DNA of 25,047 nucleotides from GSA-30 sp036384435 (GCF_036384435.1 NZ_DASVMI010000009.1:1-25047), one strand, 5' to 3'; shown: positions 8,399 through 15,839, counted from the stretch's first letter. Notes: a model not told the origin generated them from the sequence alone. Made by a program: numbers and translations.

Positions 8399-8770
8399 TC
8401 AAAACCAGCGCGCCCCCAGGATCAAAGCCCAGCTGAGGAAGGTCAGCAGCAACAGCAGGAAGACCGCGGCCGAGCCCATGTCCTTGGCTCGGCCGGCCAG
8501 TTCATGAAACTCCGGGCTGACCTTGTCTACCACCGCCTCTACCGCCGAATTGAGCAATTCCGCGCTCAGCACCAGCAGGATCGGCGTGATCAACGCCAGC
8601 TTCTCCAGCGCGCCCTGCCCCAGCCACAGACCGGCCGGCACCAGGATGATGGCCAGCACCACTTCCAGCCGGAACGAAGCCTCGAAATCCCAGCCGGCCC
8701 GCAGGCCCTTCATCGACCACTTGAGCGCAGCCCAGACCTGACGGGGACCACGGAAACCCTGCGCTGCCAT
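8399..8770 (-). CDS. dgkA: Diacylglycerol kinase
   Basis: A 123-residue integral membrane kinase that phosphorylates diacylglycerol to phosphatidic acid with MgATP, recycling the diacylglycerol released when glycerophosphate or phosphoethanolamine groups are moved from phospholipids to envelope polymers. The length matches the E. coli enzyme (122). Family motifs are present: Glu30 in the amphipathic EASFRLE segment, ELLNSAVEAVVD with the catalytic Glu78, and AGRAKDMGSAAV with Lys96 and Asp97. Three transmembrane helices lie at about 37-51, 58-75 and 101-119. The ATG at 8770 gives the usual N-terminus; its ribosome-binding site is weak. It is divergent from the POT transporter and no operon partner is visible. 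Confidence 0.95.
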   Translation of the reverse strand: MAAQGFRGPRQVWAALKWSMKGLRAGWDFEASFRLEVVLAIILVPAGLWLGQGALEKLALITPILLVLSAELLNSAVEAVVDKVSPEFHELAGRAKDMGSAAVFLLLLLTFLSWALILGARWF

Positions 8771-9019
8771 GTCTCAGCAGGCCTCGCCTGCACGGAATGG
8801 GGTCTTGGCCGGGAGAAAAGGGCGGAAAAACATCAGCATGGGCAGGGCCTTGGGGCTCTTGAGCAACCGTTCAGGGCGAGCATCATGCCACACCCATCCT
8901 GGGGCCGGCTTAGCCCAGGCGCGGTTCGCGCAAAATCCTGCCTGGTGCGGCGCAGCGCGCCCTGTGGCACGGATCGGGTACCCTTGATCGCTTGTGGCCT
9001 TCGACAGGGGCCCGTTCGC

Positions 9020-9036
9020 CGGTCGCTCCGCGACCG
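9020..9036 (+). other. Hairpin in the leader of the POT transporter; no gene in the 292-base gap
   Basis: CGGTCGC (9020-9026) pairs perfectly with GCGACCG (9030-9036) around TCC, ending 26 bases before ATG 9063. It lacks a T-run, so it is not a terminator; it may be an mRNA 5' structure or an operator. The rest of 8771-9062 shows no convincing gene or promoter. Confidence 0.4.
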
Positions 9037-9062
9037 TTGTATGAACCGCGTACGGAACAGTT

Positions 9063-10604
9063 ATGCCAATCCAGAATCCACCGGTCTCGCAGACCCGATC
9101 CTTCACCACCGTTTTCATGATCGAGATGTGGGAGCGCTTCGGCTTCTACGGCATGCAGGTGCTGATGGTCACCTACATGATGAAGAAGCTTGGCTTCGTC
9201 GATACCAAGGCCAATCTCGTCTGGGGTGCCGCCGCGGCGTTGATCTACGCCACACCGGCTATTGGTGGCTGGATCGGCGACAAGCTGATCGGCACGCGCC
9301 GCACCATGCTTACCGGCGCGGTGGTGTTGGCCATCGGCTACGCCATGCTGTGGATTCCTTCCAGCAACCCGACCCTGCTCTATGTCGCACTGGGTGTGAT
9401 CGTGGTCGGCAACGGCTTCTTCAAGCCCAATGCCGGCAACCTGGTGCGCAAGATCTATGAGGGCGATGACACGCGCATCGACAGCGCGTTCACCATCTAC
9501 TACATGGCCGTCAACATCGGCTCGATGATCTCGATGACGGCCACGCCATGGATTCGCGACTACGTGGGCAAGAACTACGGCGATTCGCTCGGCTGGCACA
9601 CGGCATTCGGTTCCTGTGCGGTGGGTCTGGTGCTGGGCCTGGTCAACTACATGCTCATGCAGCGTACGCTGTCGCATATCGGCTCCGAGCCCGATGCGAA
9701 GCCGATCAACGTCAAGCGGGCTGCCTTGTTGTTCGTAGCCTCGCTGGTGATGGTGTTCGTCGCGGCGGGCATCCTGCAAAGCCTGCTGATCGCCAAGGGC
9801 GCCGTCGCGCTGGCCGGCATCGTGATCCTGTGCATCTTTGGCTACCTGATCGCCAACAGCCGCAAGAACGAGCGTTCGGGCCTGATCGTGGCGCTGGTGC
9901 TGACGGTGCAGACGATCTTTTTCTTCATCTTCTACGCCCAGATGGCGACCTCGCTGAACCTGTTCGCACAGCGCAACGTAGACCTGAATTTCAGCCTGTT
10001 CGGTATGCCGTTGTTTACCTGGATTCCCGAGCAATACCAGAACCTCAACGCGATCTGGATCGTGATCCTCAGCCCTGTGCTGGTATTTATCTACAACTCG
10101 CTCGGTCGCGCCGGCAAGGACCCCTCCGTCGCCGCCAAGTTCGCCCTGGGCTTCGCCGCCGTGGCGGTGGGCTTTTTCATGTATGGCCTGGGCGCGACCC
10201 ATGCGGTTAACGGCCAAGTATCTTCCTGGACCATGGTATGGGGTTATGGCCTGTACTCGCTGGGTGAATTGCTGGTCAGCGGCCTCGGCCTGGCCATGAT
10301 CGCGCGCTACGTCCCGGCTCGCATGGGCGGCTTCATGATGGGCGCCTATTACGTTGCCGTGGGTATTTCGCAGTACCTGGGCAGCATCGTGGCCAATCTG
10401 GCCAGCATCCCCTCGGATATCAAGGATCCGATGCAATCGCTGCCGATCTATGTGAACCTGTTCAACAAGCTTGGCATGGTCGGCATTGCCTGCACCGTGA
10501 TCGCACTGGCCGTGCTACCGATCATGAAGAAGCTCTCCAACAGCCACGCCCAGGCCGACGCGCCCACTGCGCTGCCAGCCGTGCATAGCGAAGAGCCGGC
10601 CTGA
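9063..10604 (+). CDS. POT-family proton-coupled oligopeptide transporter
   Basis: A 513-residue inner-membrane transporter of the POT/PTR (NRT1/PTR) family, which imports di- and tripeptides with protons. The family signature EMWERFGFYG carries the ExxER proton-coupling motif at residues 21-25. The second signature appears as FTIYYMAVNIGS, and GNGFFKPNAGN is the usual conserved loop. About 14 hydrophobic segments can be traced. It resembles the bacterial Dtp group, but the exact subtype is not assigned. Start ATG 9063 has only a weak ACGGA upstream, yet it places the ExxER motif where the family has it. A strong terminator follows at 10635-10665. The gene downstream is a redox-type sensor kinase. 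A periplasmic isoaspartyl peptidase is encoded 2 kb further on, which suggests a peptide/amino-acid theme, though only by proximity. Confidence 0.95.
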   Translation: MPIQNPPVSQTRSFTTVFMIEMWERFGFYGMQVLMVTYMMKKLGFVDTKANLVWGAAAALIYATPAIGGWIGDKLIGTRRTMLTGAVVLAIGYAMLWIPSSNPTLLYVALGVIVVGNGFFKPNAGNLVRKIYEGDDTRIDSAFTIYYMAVNIGSMISMTATPWIRDYVGKNYGDSLGWHTAFGSCAVGLVLGLVNYMLMQRTLSHIGSEPDAKPINVKRAALLFVASLVMVFVAAGILQSLLIAKGAVALAGIVILCIFGYLIANSRKNERSGLIVALVLTVQTIFFFIFYAQMATSLNLFAQRNVDLNFSLFGMPLFTWIPEQYQNLNAIWIVILSPVLVFIYNSLGRAGKDPSVAAKFALGFAAVAVGFFMYGLGATHAVNGQVSSWTMVWGYGLYSLGELLVSGLGLAMIARYVPARMGGFMMGAYYVAVGISQYLGSIVANLASIPSDIKDPMQSLPIYVNLFNKLGMVGIACTVIALAVLPIMKKLSNSHAQADAPTALPAVHSEEPA

Positions 10605-10634
10605 CGACCCAGCTTGCCATCGCGCAGTAACATA

Positions 10635-10665
10635 GGCCGGCAGCATTTCGCTGCCGGCCTTTTTT
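10635..10665 (+). terminator. Rho-independent terminator after the POT transporter
   Basis: A 10-bp GC-rich stem, GGCCGGCAGC (10635-10644) with GCTGCCGGCC (10650-10659) around ATTTC, followed by six T residues. It ends directly against the start of the regB gene, with the probable ATG only 10 bases after the T-run. Confidence 0.92.
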
Positions 10666-10674
10666 GTGGAACCC

Positions 10675-11991
10675 ATGGGATACCGATCACGCCAGGCGCA
10701 ATTGCAACGCACCGGCCCCGCGGCTCTTGCCCGCACGCTGGCATGGCTGCGCCTGTGCGCCATCTCCGGTCAGAGCCTGGCTGTGTTCTTCTGCTCCTTG
10801 TGGATGCACTTGAGCATTCCATTGCTGCCATTGCTGGTGGGTATTGGTGCGCTGGCGATCTTTTCCGTATTCGCCGCCTGGCGTCTGACTCAGCCGGCTC
10901 CGATGCGCGAATGGGAAACCATCGTCCATGTCGGCGCCGATACCCTGGTGCTCGGTTACCTGCTGTATTTCACCGGCGGCGCCAGCAACCCGTTCATCAT
11001 GCTGTTGCTGGTGCCCATCGCCCTGAGCGCGGCGGCGCTCTCGGTACCTGCCGTCCTGGCCATCGCTACCCTGGCCGGGGTTGCCTACCTGGCCCTGCTG
11101 GTGTGGTATGTGCCACTGCCCGAACCGCCGCAGGATGCCTTCATCGGCGATATCGCGCTGTACATCGCCGGCATGGGCGTGAACTTCGTCATCAGCGCCC
11201 TGCTGCTCGGTTTCTTCATCAATACCCTGGCGCGCAACCTGCGCCGGCAGCAGACCGAAATGCAACGCGTCCGCGAGCGCGCCTTGCGCGATGAGGGCAT
11301 CCTGGCTATTGCCACCCAGGCAGCGGGCGCCGCGCATGAACTGAACACCCCGCTATCGACCATGCGCACCCTGCTGCCTGAGCTGCAACGCGAACATGCC
11401 AACGACCTGGCGCTATCGGATGATCTTCAATTGCTGCGCGACCAGGTGGATCGGTGTCGTACCATCCTTCGCGAGATGGTCGCCTTCGGCAAGGCGCAAC
11501 TCTCGCAGGAGCCGGAGCGCCATACCGTGCAACGCTTCATCAACAGCTGCCTTGAGCGGTTCCAACTGCTGCGACCGGAAGCCGAGCTGACGCTGGACAT
11601 CCAACCCGACGCCGCCGACGTGGTACTGCGCACGCCACCGGGTTTGCGCCACGCGCTCATCAACCTGCTCAACAATGCCGTGGATGCTTCGGAAATGAAG
11701 CAAACGGCTGCGGTCAGCCTCGATGTGCGGGTTCAAGCCGGCTGGCTGGAGCTGACCGTTCGCGATCATGGCCCGGGTTTCGACGAAGACCTGGAACTGG
11801 CACAGTTGGGCCTGTCGCAGAAGGTCAGCGGACTGGGTATCGGCCTGGCGCTGGCCGAAGCAACGGCCGAACGCCTGGATGGCGAGCTGATCGCGGATAA
11901 TTACAAGGACGGCGCGCAGATGTGCCTGCGCCTTCCGCTGGCCGTCGTAGCTGCCAGCGATAACCAAGTTACCCGGAGCCCTGCCCCATGA
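10675..11991 (+). CDS. regB: RegB/PrrB-type redox sensor histidine kinase
   Basis: A 438-residue membrane sensor kinase. Six hydrophobic segments occupy about residues 20-185. The loop GGASNPF (101-107) is the GGxxNPF quinone-site motif of RegB/PrrB. The H-box GAAHELNTPLST places the phosphorylated His at 221, and a Cys in DRCRTIL follows exactly 40 residues later (261), the same spacing as the redox-active Cys265 of Rhodobacter RegB relative to His225. The N-box (LINLLNNAVDAS), G1 (DHGPGF) and G2 (GLGIGLAL) boxes are intact, so it should be an active kinase. I prefer ATG 10675; a GTG nine bases upstream (10666) is also possible. Both lie right behind a terminator, so its own promoter is hard to place. 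The stop overlaps regA by four bases (ATGA). Confidence 0.92.
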   Translation: MGYRSRQAQLQRTGPAALARTLAWLRLCAISGQSLAVFFCSLWMHLSIPLLPLLVGIGALAIFSVFAAWRLTQPAPMREWETIVHVGADTLVLGYLLYFTGGASNPFIMLLLVPIALSAAALSVPAVLAIATLAGVAYLALLVWYVPLPEPPQDAFIGDIALYIAGMGVNFVISALLLGFFINTLARNLRRQQTEMQRVRERALRDEGILAIATQAAGAAHELNTPLSTMRTLLPELQREHANDLALSDDLQLLRDQVDRCRTILREMVAFGKAQLSQEPERHTVQRFINSCLERFQLLRPEAELTLDIQPDAADVVLRTPPGLRHALINLLNNAVDASEMKQTAAVSLDVRVQAGWLELTVRDHGPGFDEDLELAQLGLSQKVSGLGIGLALAEATAERLDGELIADNYKDGAQMCLRLPLAVVAASDNQVTRSPAP

Positions 11992-12572
11992 CCGATTCGC
12001 CGAACACGACGCCAGCCCAACCGCTGCTGATCATCGACGACGACCCGACCTTCGCACGCGTGTTGGCTCGTGCCTTGGGATCACGAGGCTTTGAAGTCAT
12101 CACCGCCAGCAACGCCGACGAGGCGCGCGCCATGACGCGGCGCCATCATCCACGCTACTGCGTGCTGGACCTCAAGCTCGGCGAAGAGAATGGCTTGCGG
12201 CTGATCCCCGAACTGAAAGCCCTGGTGCCGGATATCCGCGTGCTCCTGCTCACCGGCTACGCCTCCATCGCCACTGCCGTGGAAGCGATCAAGCGTGGTG
12301 CGCATGACTATCTGTCCAAGCCCGTGGATGCCGATGCGGTGGTGCGCGCGCTGCTCGATGGCGACAACGCGCCGAGCGAAGAAGATGTCATCGATGCTCC
12401 CGAAGCGCCACTGGCGCTGCGTCGCCTGGAGTGGGAGCACATCCAGCGCGTGCTCACCGAATGCGACGGCAACATTTCCGAAACCGCTCGCAGACTAGGC
12501 ATGCACCGCCGCACACTTCAACGCAAGCTGAGCAAGCACCCGGTGAGAGAAAGACCTGAAGGTGGCGAGTAA
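11988..12572 (+). CDS. regA: RegA/PrrA-type response regulator
   Basis: A 194-residue regulator, partner of the upstream kinase through an ATGA overlap. The receiver domain (about 12-125) has the acidic pocket IIDDDP, phospho-acceptor Asp61 in YCVLDLKLG, Thr89 and Lys111. A short linker leads to the nearly invariant RegA output region, LEWEHIQRVLTECDGNISETA followed by a Fis-type helix-turn-helix (about 161-181, GMHRRTLQRKL). In alphaproteobacteria this protein switches photosynthesis, respiration, nitrogen and carbon fixation genes with oxygen or redox state. In this lineage the targets are not known and respiratory genes are the natural guess. No RegA target site was identified in the window. 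Confidence 0.95.
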   Translation: MTDSPNTTPAQPLLIIDDDPTFARVLARALGSRGFEVITASNADEARAMTRRHHPRYCVLDLKLGEENGLRLIPELKALVPDIRVLLLTGYASIATAVEAIKRGAHDYLSKPVDADAVVRALLDGDNAPSEEDVIDAPEAPLALRRLEWEHIQRVLTECDGNISETARRLGMHRRTLQRKLSKHPVRERPEGGE

Positions 12573-12592
12573 AACCGCACGCTGCGCGAGCT

Positions 12593-12639
12593 GTGAAGAG
12601 TCAAGAGCCAAGGTCGGCAACGTTGCTCTTCCTCTTCAC
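12593..12639. terminator. Imperfect hairpin between regA and the convergent peptidase gene
   Basis: GTGAAGAG (12593-12600) pairs with CTCTTCAC (12632-12639) and, inside it, AAGAGC (12603-12608) with GCTCTT (12625-12630). It covers the stop codon of the minus-strand gene. There is no T-run, so a terminator role is only suggested by its place between two converging genes. Confidence 0.45.
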
Positions 12640-13664
12640 TCATCCGATGCGGATGGAAGCGGCTCGCCGGTGCCGTCGTCTTCATCGCCATAGAGCGCTA
12701 CATGCGGTACACCGTCAGCACCGATCCAGCCGCGATACATGCCGTCGGTATTGAAGGGCATGGCAATATGGCCGTCAGCATCGAGTGCGATGGCACCGCC
12801 GTTGCCGCCCATGGATGGGATTTCCTGATTGATGACCTCCGCGGCAGCGCGATCGAGTGGTACGCGCATCTGCGTCACACGCATGCAGATTTCATGTGCC
12901 GCAACCGTGCGGATGTAGTACTCGCCCCATCCAGTGCCAGAGACGGCACAGCCGGAATCGGCATAGGTGCCCGCGCCGATGATCGGAGAGTCGCCCACGC
13001 GGCCATAGCGCTTGTCGGTAATGCCCCCCGTGGATGTGCCTGCCGCCAGGTGTCCGGCCACATCGAGCGCCACGGCACCGACGGTACCGAAGTGCTTGGC
13101 GGTCTCCTCATCCGCATGCGGCTTGCGCATGCGATCTTCCTTCAATGCCTTTTGCAACTGCTGCCAACGCTCCTCGGTGCGAAAATAGCCAGGATCGACC
13201 AGGGCGATACCCACTTCCTTGGCAAATGCTTCCGCACCCTCGCCAACCAGCATGACATGCTCGGATTTCTCCATCACCGCACGCGCAAGCAGGATGGGGT
13301 TCTTCACCCGGTGCAGGCCGGCCACCGAGCCGGCACGTAGCGTAAAGCCATCCATGATCGCCGCGTCGAGCTCGTTCTTGCCGTCATGGGTGAACACCGC
13401 CCCCTTGCCTGCATTGAAATTGGGGTCATCTTCCAACAGCACGATCGCCGCCGATACGGCGTCGATCGCCGCCTTGCCGCTCTTGAGCTGGGCATAACCG
13501 GCCTGTAAAGCCTGGGTCAGCGCCGCACGCACTGCTTTTTCCCGCGCTGGACTCATGTCGCGCTTGATCACCCCGGCCCCGCCGTGGATGACCAGCACTG
13601 GGCCGGCATGCACCGCTCCGGCCATGCTCAACGCAGTCATGGCGACAAACAGGTACTGCTTCAC
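12636..13664 (-). CDS. iaaA: Exported isoaspartyl peptidase / type 2 L-asparaginase (Ntn hydrolase)
   Basis: A 342-residue plant-type asparaginase family enzyme that hydrolyses isoaspartyl dipeptides and asparagine. Such precursors self-cleave before the catalytic Thr, here Thr194 in HFGTVGAVALD, giving alpha and beta subunits of roughly 170 and 150 residues after signal removal. The oxyanion and substrate blocks VIHGGAG, NAGKGAVFT, STGGITDKRYGRVGDSPIIGAG and SGTGWGE are all present. Residues 1-20 form a signal peptide (cleavage after VHA), so it acts in the periplasm. The start is a GTG at 13664 supported by GGAGAG nine bases upstream; the next ATG (residue 9) would destroy the signal peptide. 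The C-terminus ends in an acidic tail, EDDGTGEPLPSASDE. Transcribed alone and convergent with regA. Confidence 0.93.
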   Translation of the reverse strand: MKQYLFVAMTALSMAGAVHAGPVLVIHGGAGVIKRDMSPAREKAVRAALTQALQAGYAQLKSGKAAIDAVSAAIVLLEDDPNFNAGKGAVFTHDGKNELDAAIMDGFTLRAGSVAGLHRVKNPILLARAVMEKSEHVMLVGEGAEAFAKEVGIALVDPGYFRTEERWQQLQKALKEDRMRKPHADEETAKHFGTVGAVALDVAGHLAAGTSTGGITDKRYGRVGDSPIIGAGTYADSGCAVSGTGWGEYYIRTVAAHEICMRVTQMRVPLDRAAAEVINQEIPSMGGNGGAIALDADGHIAMPFNTDGMYRGWIGADGVPHVALYGDEDDGTGEPLPSASDE

Positions 13665-14133
13665 GCGACGCTCTCCGGGATAGATGTCGTGCCCGGAGTA
13701 TAGGATGTCCGATGTGGATGCTCAGCCGTATGGCATCGCCAACCGGGGGACAAGATCAACCGAATGATCAAAACGTGACCGACCGCCGGCTGCCGCATCC
13801 AGGCTCATGGGCCGCACCGGCGCCCTTAAACTCTCGCTCCGGTGGTATGCGGCTCGCGGGCCTGATTCCCCTTGCAGCAAGGCGACCCGCGAGACCTCAC
13901 ACCATGCCCCTCGCAGCCCAGGTTCATGGTCACGCCGATGAAGAAGCTGTGCTCGATCTTTGCCTGCCCCGCCGCGCCCCCAGTCAGCGACGTGCGGGCC
14001 AGCGCAATGACAACACCGACAACAACGCCGTCGTCAACGCCACGAGGGGCGGCAACAAGAGAGAAAGCAGGGAGTCGGGTGGATTCATGACTCACTTTTC
14101 CAGTAAGGGCCGGCGTGATCGGCCCGTTCCATA
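13665..14133. other. 469-base gap with no convincing full-size gene; leader-like short ORFs and a nested stem-loop
   Basis: No ORF here matches a family. On the minus strand 13984-14088 encodes a 34-residue Leu-rich peptide (11 Leu, start ATG 14088, AGTGAG upstream). On the + strand 14007-14090 encodes a 27-residue Thr-rich peptide. Both arise from the same ACN-rich DNA, so composition alone may explain them. At 13853-13893 a perfect 8-bp stem (CTCGCGGG with CCCGCGAG) encloses a smaller CCTTG-CAG-CAAGG hairpin. The arrangement on the minus strand, Leu-rich ORF then structure then peptidase gene, resembles an attenuator layout, but no T-run follows. A longer minus-strand frame (13826-14140) is not supported. 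Confidence 0.4.
14107..14126 (-). terminator. Hairpin after the M56 peptidase gene, possible terminator
   Basis: GGGCCG and CGGCCC arms form a 6-bp stem just beyond the stop codon of the minus-strand M56 gene. Only TTACT follows on that strand, so this is a weak terminator candidate. Confidence 0.35.
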
Positions 14134-15420
14134 TCAGCAACCCTGGCTTGGCGTCAGCTTCAACGTAAGCGTGTGATCGAAACCTGGCTTGCCGTTCTGC
14201 GCCTGCATCTGCTGTCCGATCATGATCGTCGCCTCCTGGTTGGGCAGCGTGCGTACGCGGGGATGAGTCGGCTCCTTGAGCGTACCGCCCGTCACTTCAG
14301 CCGATATCTCCAGCAAGCCGCCTTCGGCAGCATCCACGCCCACGGAGGCCTGCCAGGGAGCGATTGCCTTGTCATCACCCTCGGTCAGTTGCACGCGCTG
14401 GCCTTTGATGAGGCAACTCTTGATGTGCAGGGGATCGGCACGGCCGCTGCTGACAACGTCCAGGTTAAGCAGGTAGTGCCCTTCCGTGAGCGGCACGCTC
14501 GTAGGTGCTCCGGCACCCGCATAGGCAGCGCCGCCAGCGCAAGCCACCAGCAGCGCCACGGCGGTGCTGCCCCAAACACGTTTCGAACGACTGATCCTGG
14601 CTTTCTGCAACATGGCTATCCGCTCCGTTAAGGGATGACGAGGGGACCACGCACAACCCCATGGCAACGCAGCATGCGTTGTCTGTGTCTTGAGCATGGC
14701 CAAGGCATAACGACGGCGTTGACCTGCATGCTCGCGCAGCACCGCCGCATCGCAAGCCAGTTCCTGATCGTGGCGCCACGCACGCAGCGCCCACCAGAGC
14801 AGTGGGTGAAACCAGAAAATGCAGGCACACGCTTGCGCCCATGCACACCACCAACCATCGCCGCGACGAATATGCATGGCCTCATGCGCGAGGATGAGTC
14901 GGCGCTCGCCCTCGTCGTAGCGCTGGGCAAAATCACCAGGCACCACGATGCGCGGACGCCACATGCCAACCATGGCCGGCCCGACCGAGCAATCGCACGC
15001 CTGCCAGATGCGCAGCCCTCGCATGGCTGCAGGCCAGGACGTACCTGCGCGGATACGCCGCAGGAAACCCAGTTGGCTCCAGCAGGCAAATGACAACGTA
15101 AGCAGCGCACCTATCAACCACACCACCGGCAACCAGGTCGTGCCTACCGTCGAAAATGGCAGGCTTGCCGCCATGCGTTCATGCGCGATGTTCGTCACCG
15201 TCACGATCAGCGGCGGCAAGGCTGGCAGATGCATGCCCTGGCCGTGAGGTAACACCGTGGCCAGTACAGCCAACGGCGGCATCGCCCACAAAGGGAAGGC
15301 CACACTTGCGCCCAGCCAACGTCTGACCGGATGGCGCAGTAACGCAACGGCCAGCACAGCCAGCGTGAATACCACCGTGATCGCGCGCAATACGGACAGC
15401 CAGGACTCAAGGCTGGTCAT
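14134..15420 (-). CDS. BlaR1/MecR1-type M56 membrane metallopeptidase with non-PBP C-terminal domain
   Basis: A 428-residue polytopic sensor-protease. Hydrophobic segments lie at about 13-29, 38-57 and 96-115. The zinc-peptidase motif HEAMH (179-183) is followed by the third-ligand block ELACDAAV (Glu220), as in BlaR1/MecR1. A further membrane helix at about 285-301 leads to a ~125-residue domain predicted outside the membrane. That domain is far shorter than the ~240-residue penicillin-binding sensor of BlaR1 and shows no SxxK motif, so the inducer is unlikely to be a beta-lactam bound in the classical way. It overlaps the repressor gene upstream by 14 bases, which is the usual blaI-blaR order. 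By family logic, it would sense a stress and trigger removal of the BlaI-type repressor. No target such as a beta-lactamase is visible in the window. Confidence 0.87.
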   Translation of the reverse strand: MTSLESWLSVLRAITVVFTLAVLAVALLRHPVRRWLGASVAFPLWAMPPLAVLATVLPHGQGMHLPALPPLIVTVTNIAHERMAASLPFSTVGTTWLPVVWLIGALLTLSFACWSQLGFLRRIRAGTSWPAAMRGLRIWQACDCSVGPAMVGMWRPRIVVPGDFAQRYDEGERRLILAHEAMHIRRGDGWWCAWAQACACIFWFHPLLWWALRAWRHDQELACDAAVLREHAGQRRRYALAMLKTQTTHAALPWGCAWSPRHPLTERIAMLQKARISRSKRVWGSTAVALLVACAGGAAYAGAGAPTSVPLTEGHYLLNLDVVSSGRADPLHIKSCLIKGQRVQLTEGDDKAIAPWQASVGVDAAEGGLLEISAEVTGGTLKEPTHPRVRTLPNQEATIMIGQQMQAQNGKPGFDHTLTLKLTPSQGC

Positions 15421-15778
15421 CGTCCATGTCCTCCAGCAGTTGCTTCAACTCCGCGATATCCTTGCGACTGAGCTTGCGCTGCTCGGAAAAGTGCGCGACT
15501 AGTGGAGCGATACGACCGTCGAACAAGCGGTCGAGCAGGCCCTTGCTCTCCTGCGATACGTATTGCTCACGCGTCAGCTTGGGCGAGTACAAGTATTTGC
15601 GTCCTTCCCGCTCGGCGCGCACGGCCTTCTTCTTGAGCAGTCGATTAAGTAGCGACTTGACCGTGCCCTCCTGCCAGCCCTGCTGCGGCCCCACGTCGGC
15701 AAGAATTTCCTCGGCACTGCGCGGCGCCTGCCGCCAGAGCACATCCATGACTACCGCTTCGGCTTCACTGATCGACAC
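15407..15778 (-). CDS. BlaI/MecI-family transcriptional repressor
   Basis: A 123-residue winged-helix repressor. Residues 1-75 form the DNA-binding domain (SEAEAVVMDVLW, EEILADV, GTVKSLLNRLLKKKAV, GRKYLYSP) and 76-123 the dimerization helices. Around the BlaI cleavage point (Asn101-Phe102 in staphylococcal BlaI) the sequence reads PLVAHFSEQRKLS, keeping Phe97 but with His96 in place of Asn. The start is GTG 15778, fixed because an in-frame stop lies two codons upstream; GGTGA serves as ribosome-binding site. It is co-transcribed with the M56 protease gene. Two palindromic sites overlap its promoter (15789-15825), so autorepression is very likely. Confidence 0.92.
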   Translation of the reverse strand: MSISEAEAVVMDVLWRQAPRSAEEILADVGPQQGWQEGTVKSLLNRLLKKKAVRAEREGRKYLYSPKLTREQYVSQESKGLLDRLFDGRIAPLVAHFSEQRKLSRKDIAELKQLLEDMDDDQP

Positions 15779-15788
15779 AAGTCACCGT

Positions 15789-15839
15789 TTACATGTGTAA
15801 GCGACACTAACGATTACATGCGTAAACGTAGCTCGTCAA
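15789..15839 (-). promoter_or_regulatory. Promoter with two BlaI-type operators
   Basis: TTACATGTGTAA (15789-15800) is a perfect TTACA-N2-TGTAA palindrome, and TTACATGCGTAA (15814-15825) is a second copy with one mismatch. Their centres are 25 bases apart, about 2.5 helical turns. TACA/TGTA half-sites are the known core of BlaI/MecI operators. On the minus strand TTGACG (15834-15839) and TGTAAT (15813-15818) form a -35/-10 pair with a short 15-base spacer, and the upstream operator covers the -10. The other operator lies between the -10 and the repressor's GTG start. Confidence 0.82.

Noticed and set aside
8774..9118. Minus-strand ORF between dgkA and the POT transporter
   Set aside because: It begins inside the transporter gene, has no family match or good ribosome-binding site, and overlaps the promoter gap of two divergent genes.
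8910..10436. Long minus-strand frame opposite the POT transporter
   Set aside because: His/Gln/Asp-rich composition typical of an antisense frame in high-GC DNA; no motif, and the POT transporter explains the sequence.
13826..14140. 104-codon minus-strand ORF in the 13665-14133 gap
   Set aside because: No recognisable domain and compositionally odd; its Val-rich part comes from the same repetitive DNA that yields Leu-rich and Thr-rich peptides in other frames. Reported only as a leader-like region.
14134..15778. Beta-lactam resistance operon
   Set aside because: The BlaI/M56 pair alone does not make a resistance operon: no beta-lactamase or PBP gene is present, and the sensor domain is not penicillin-binding-like.
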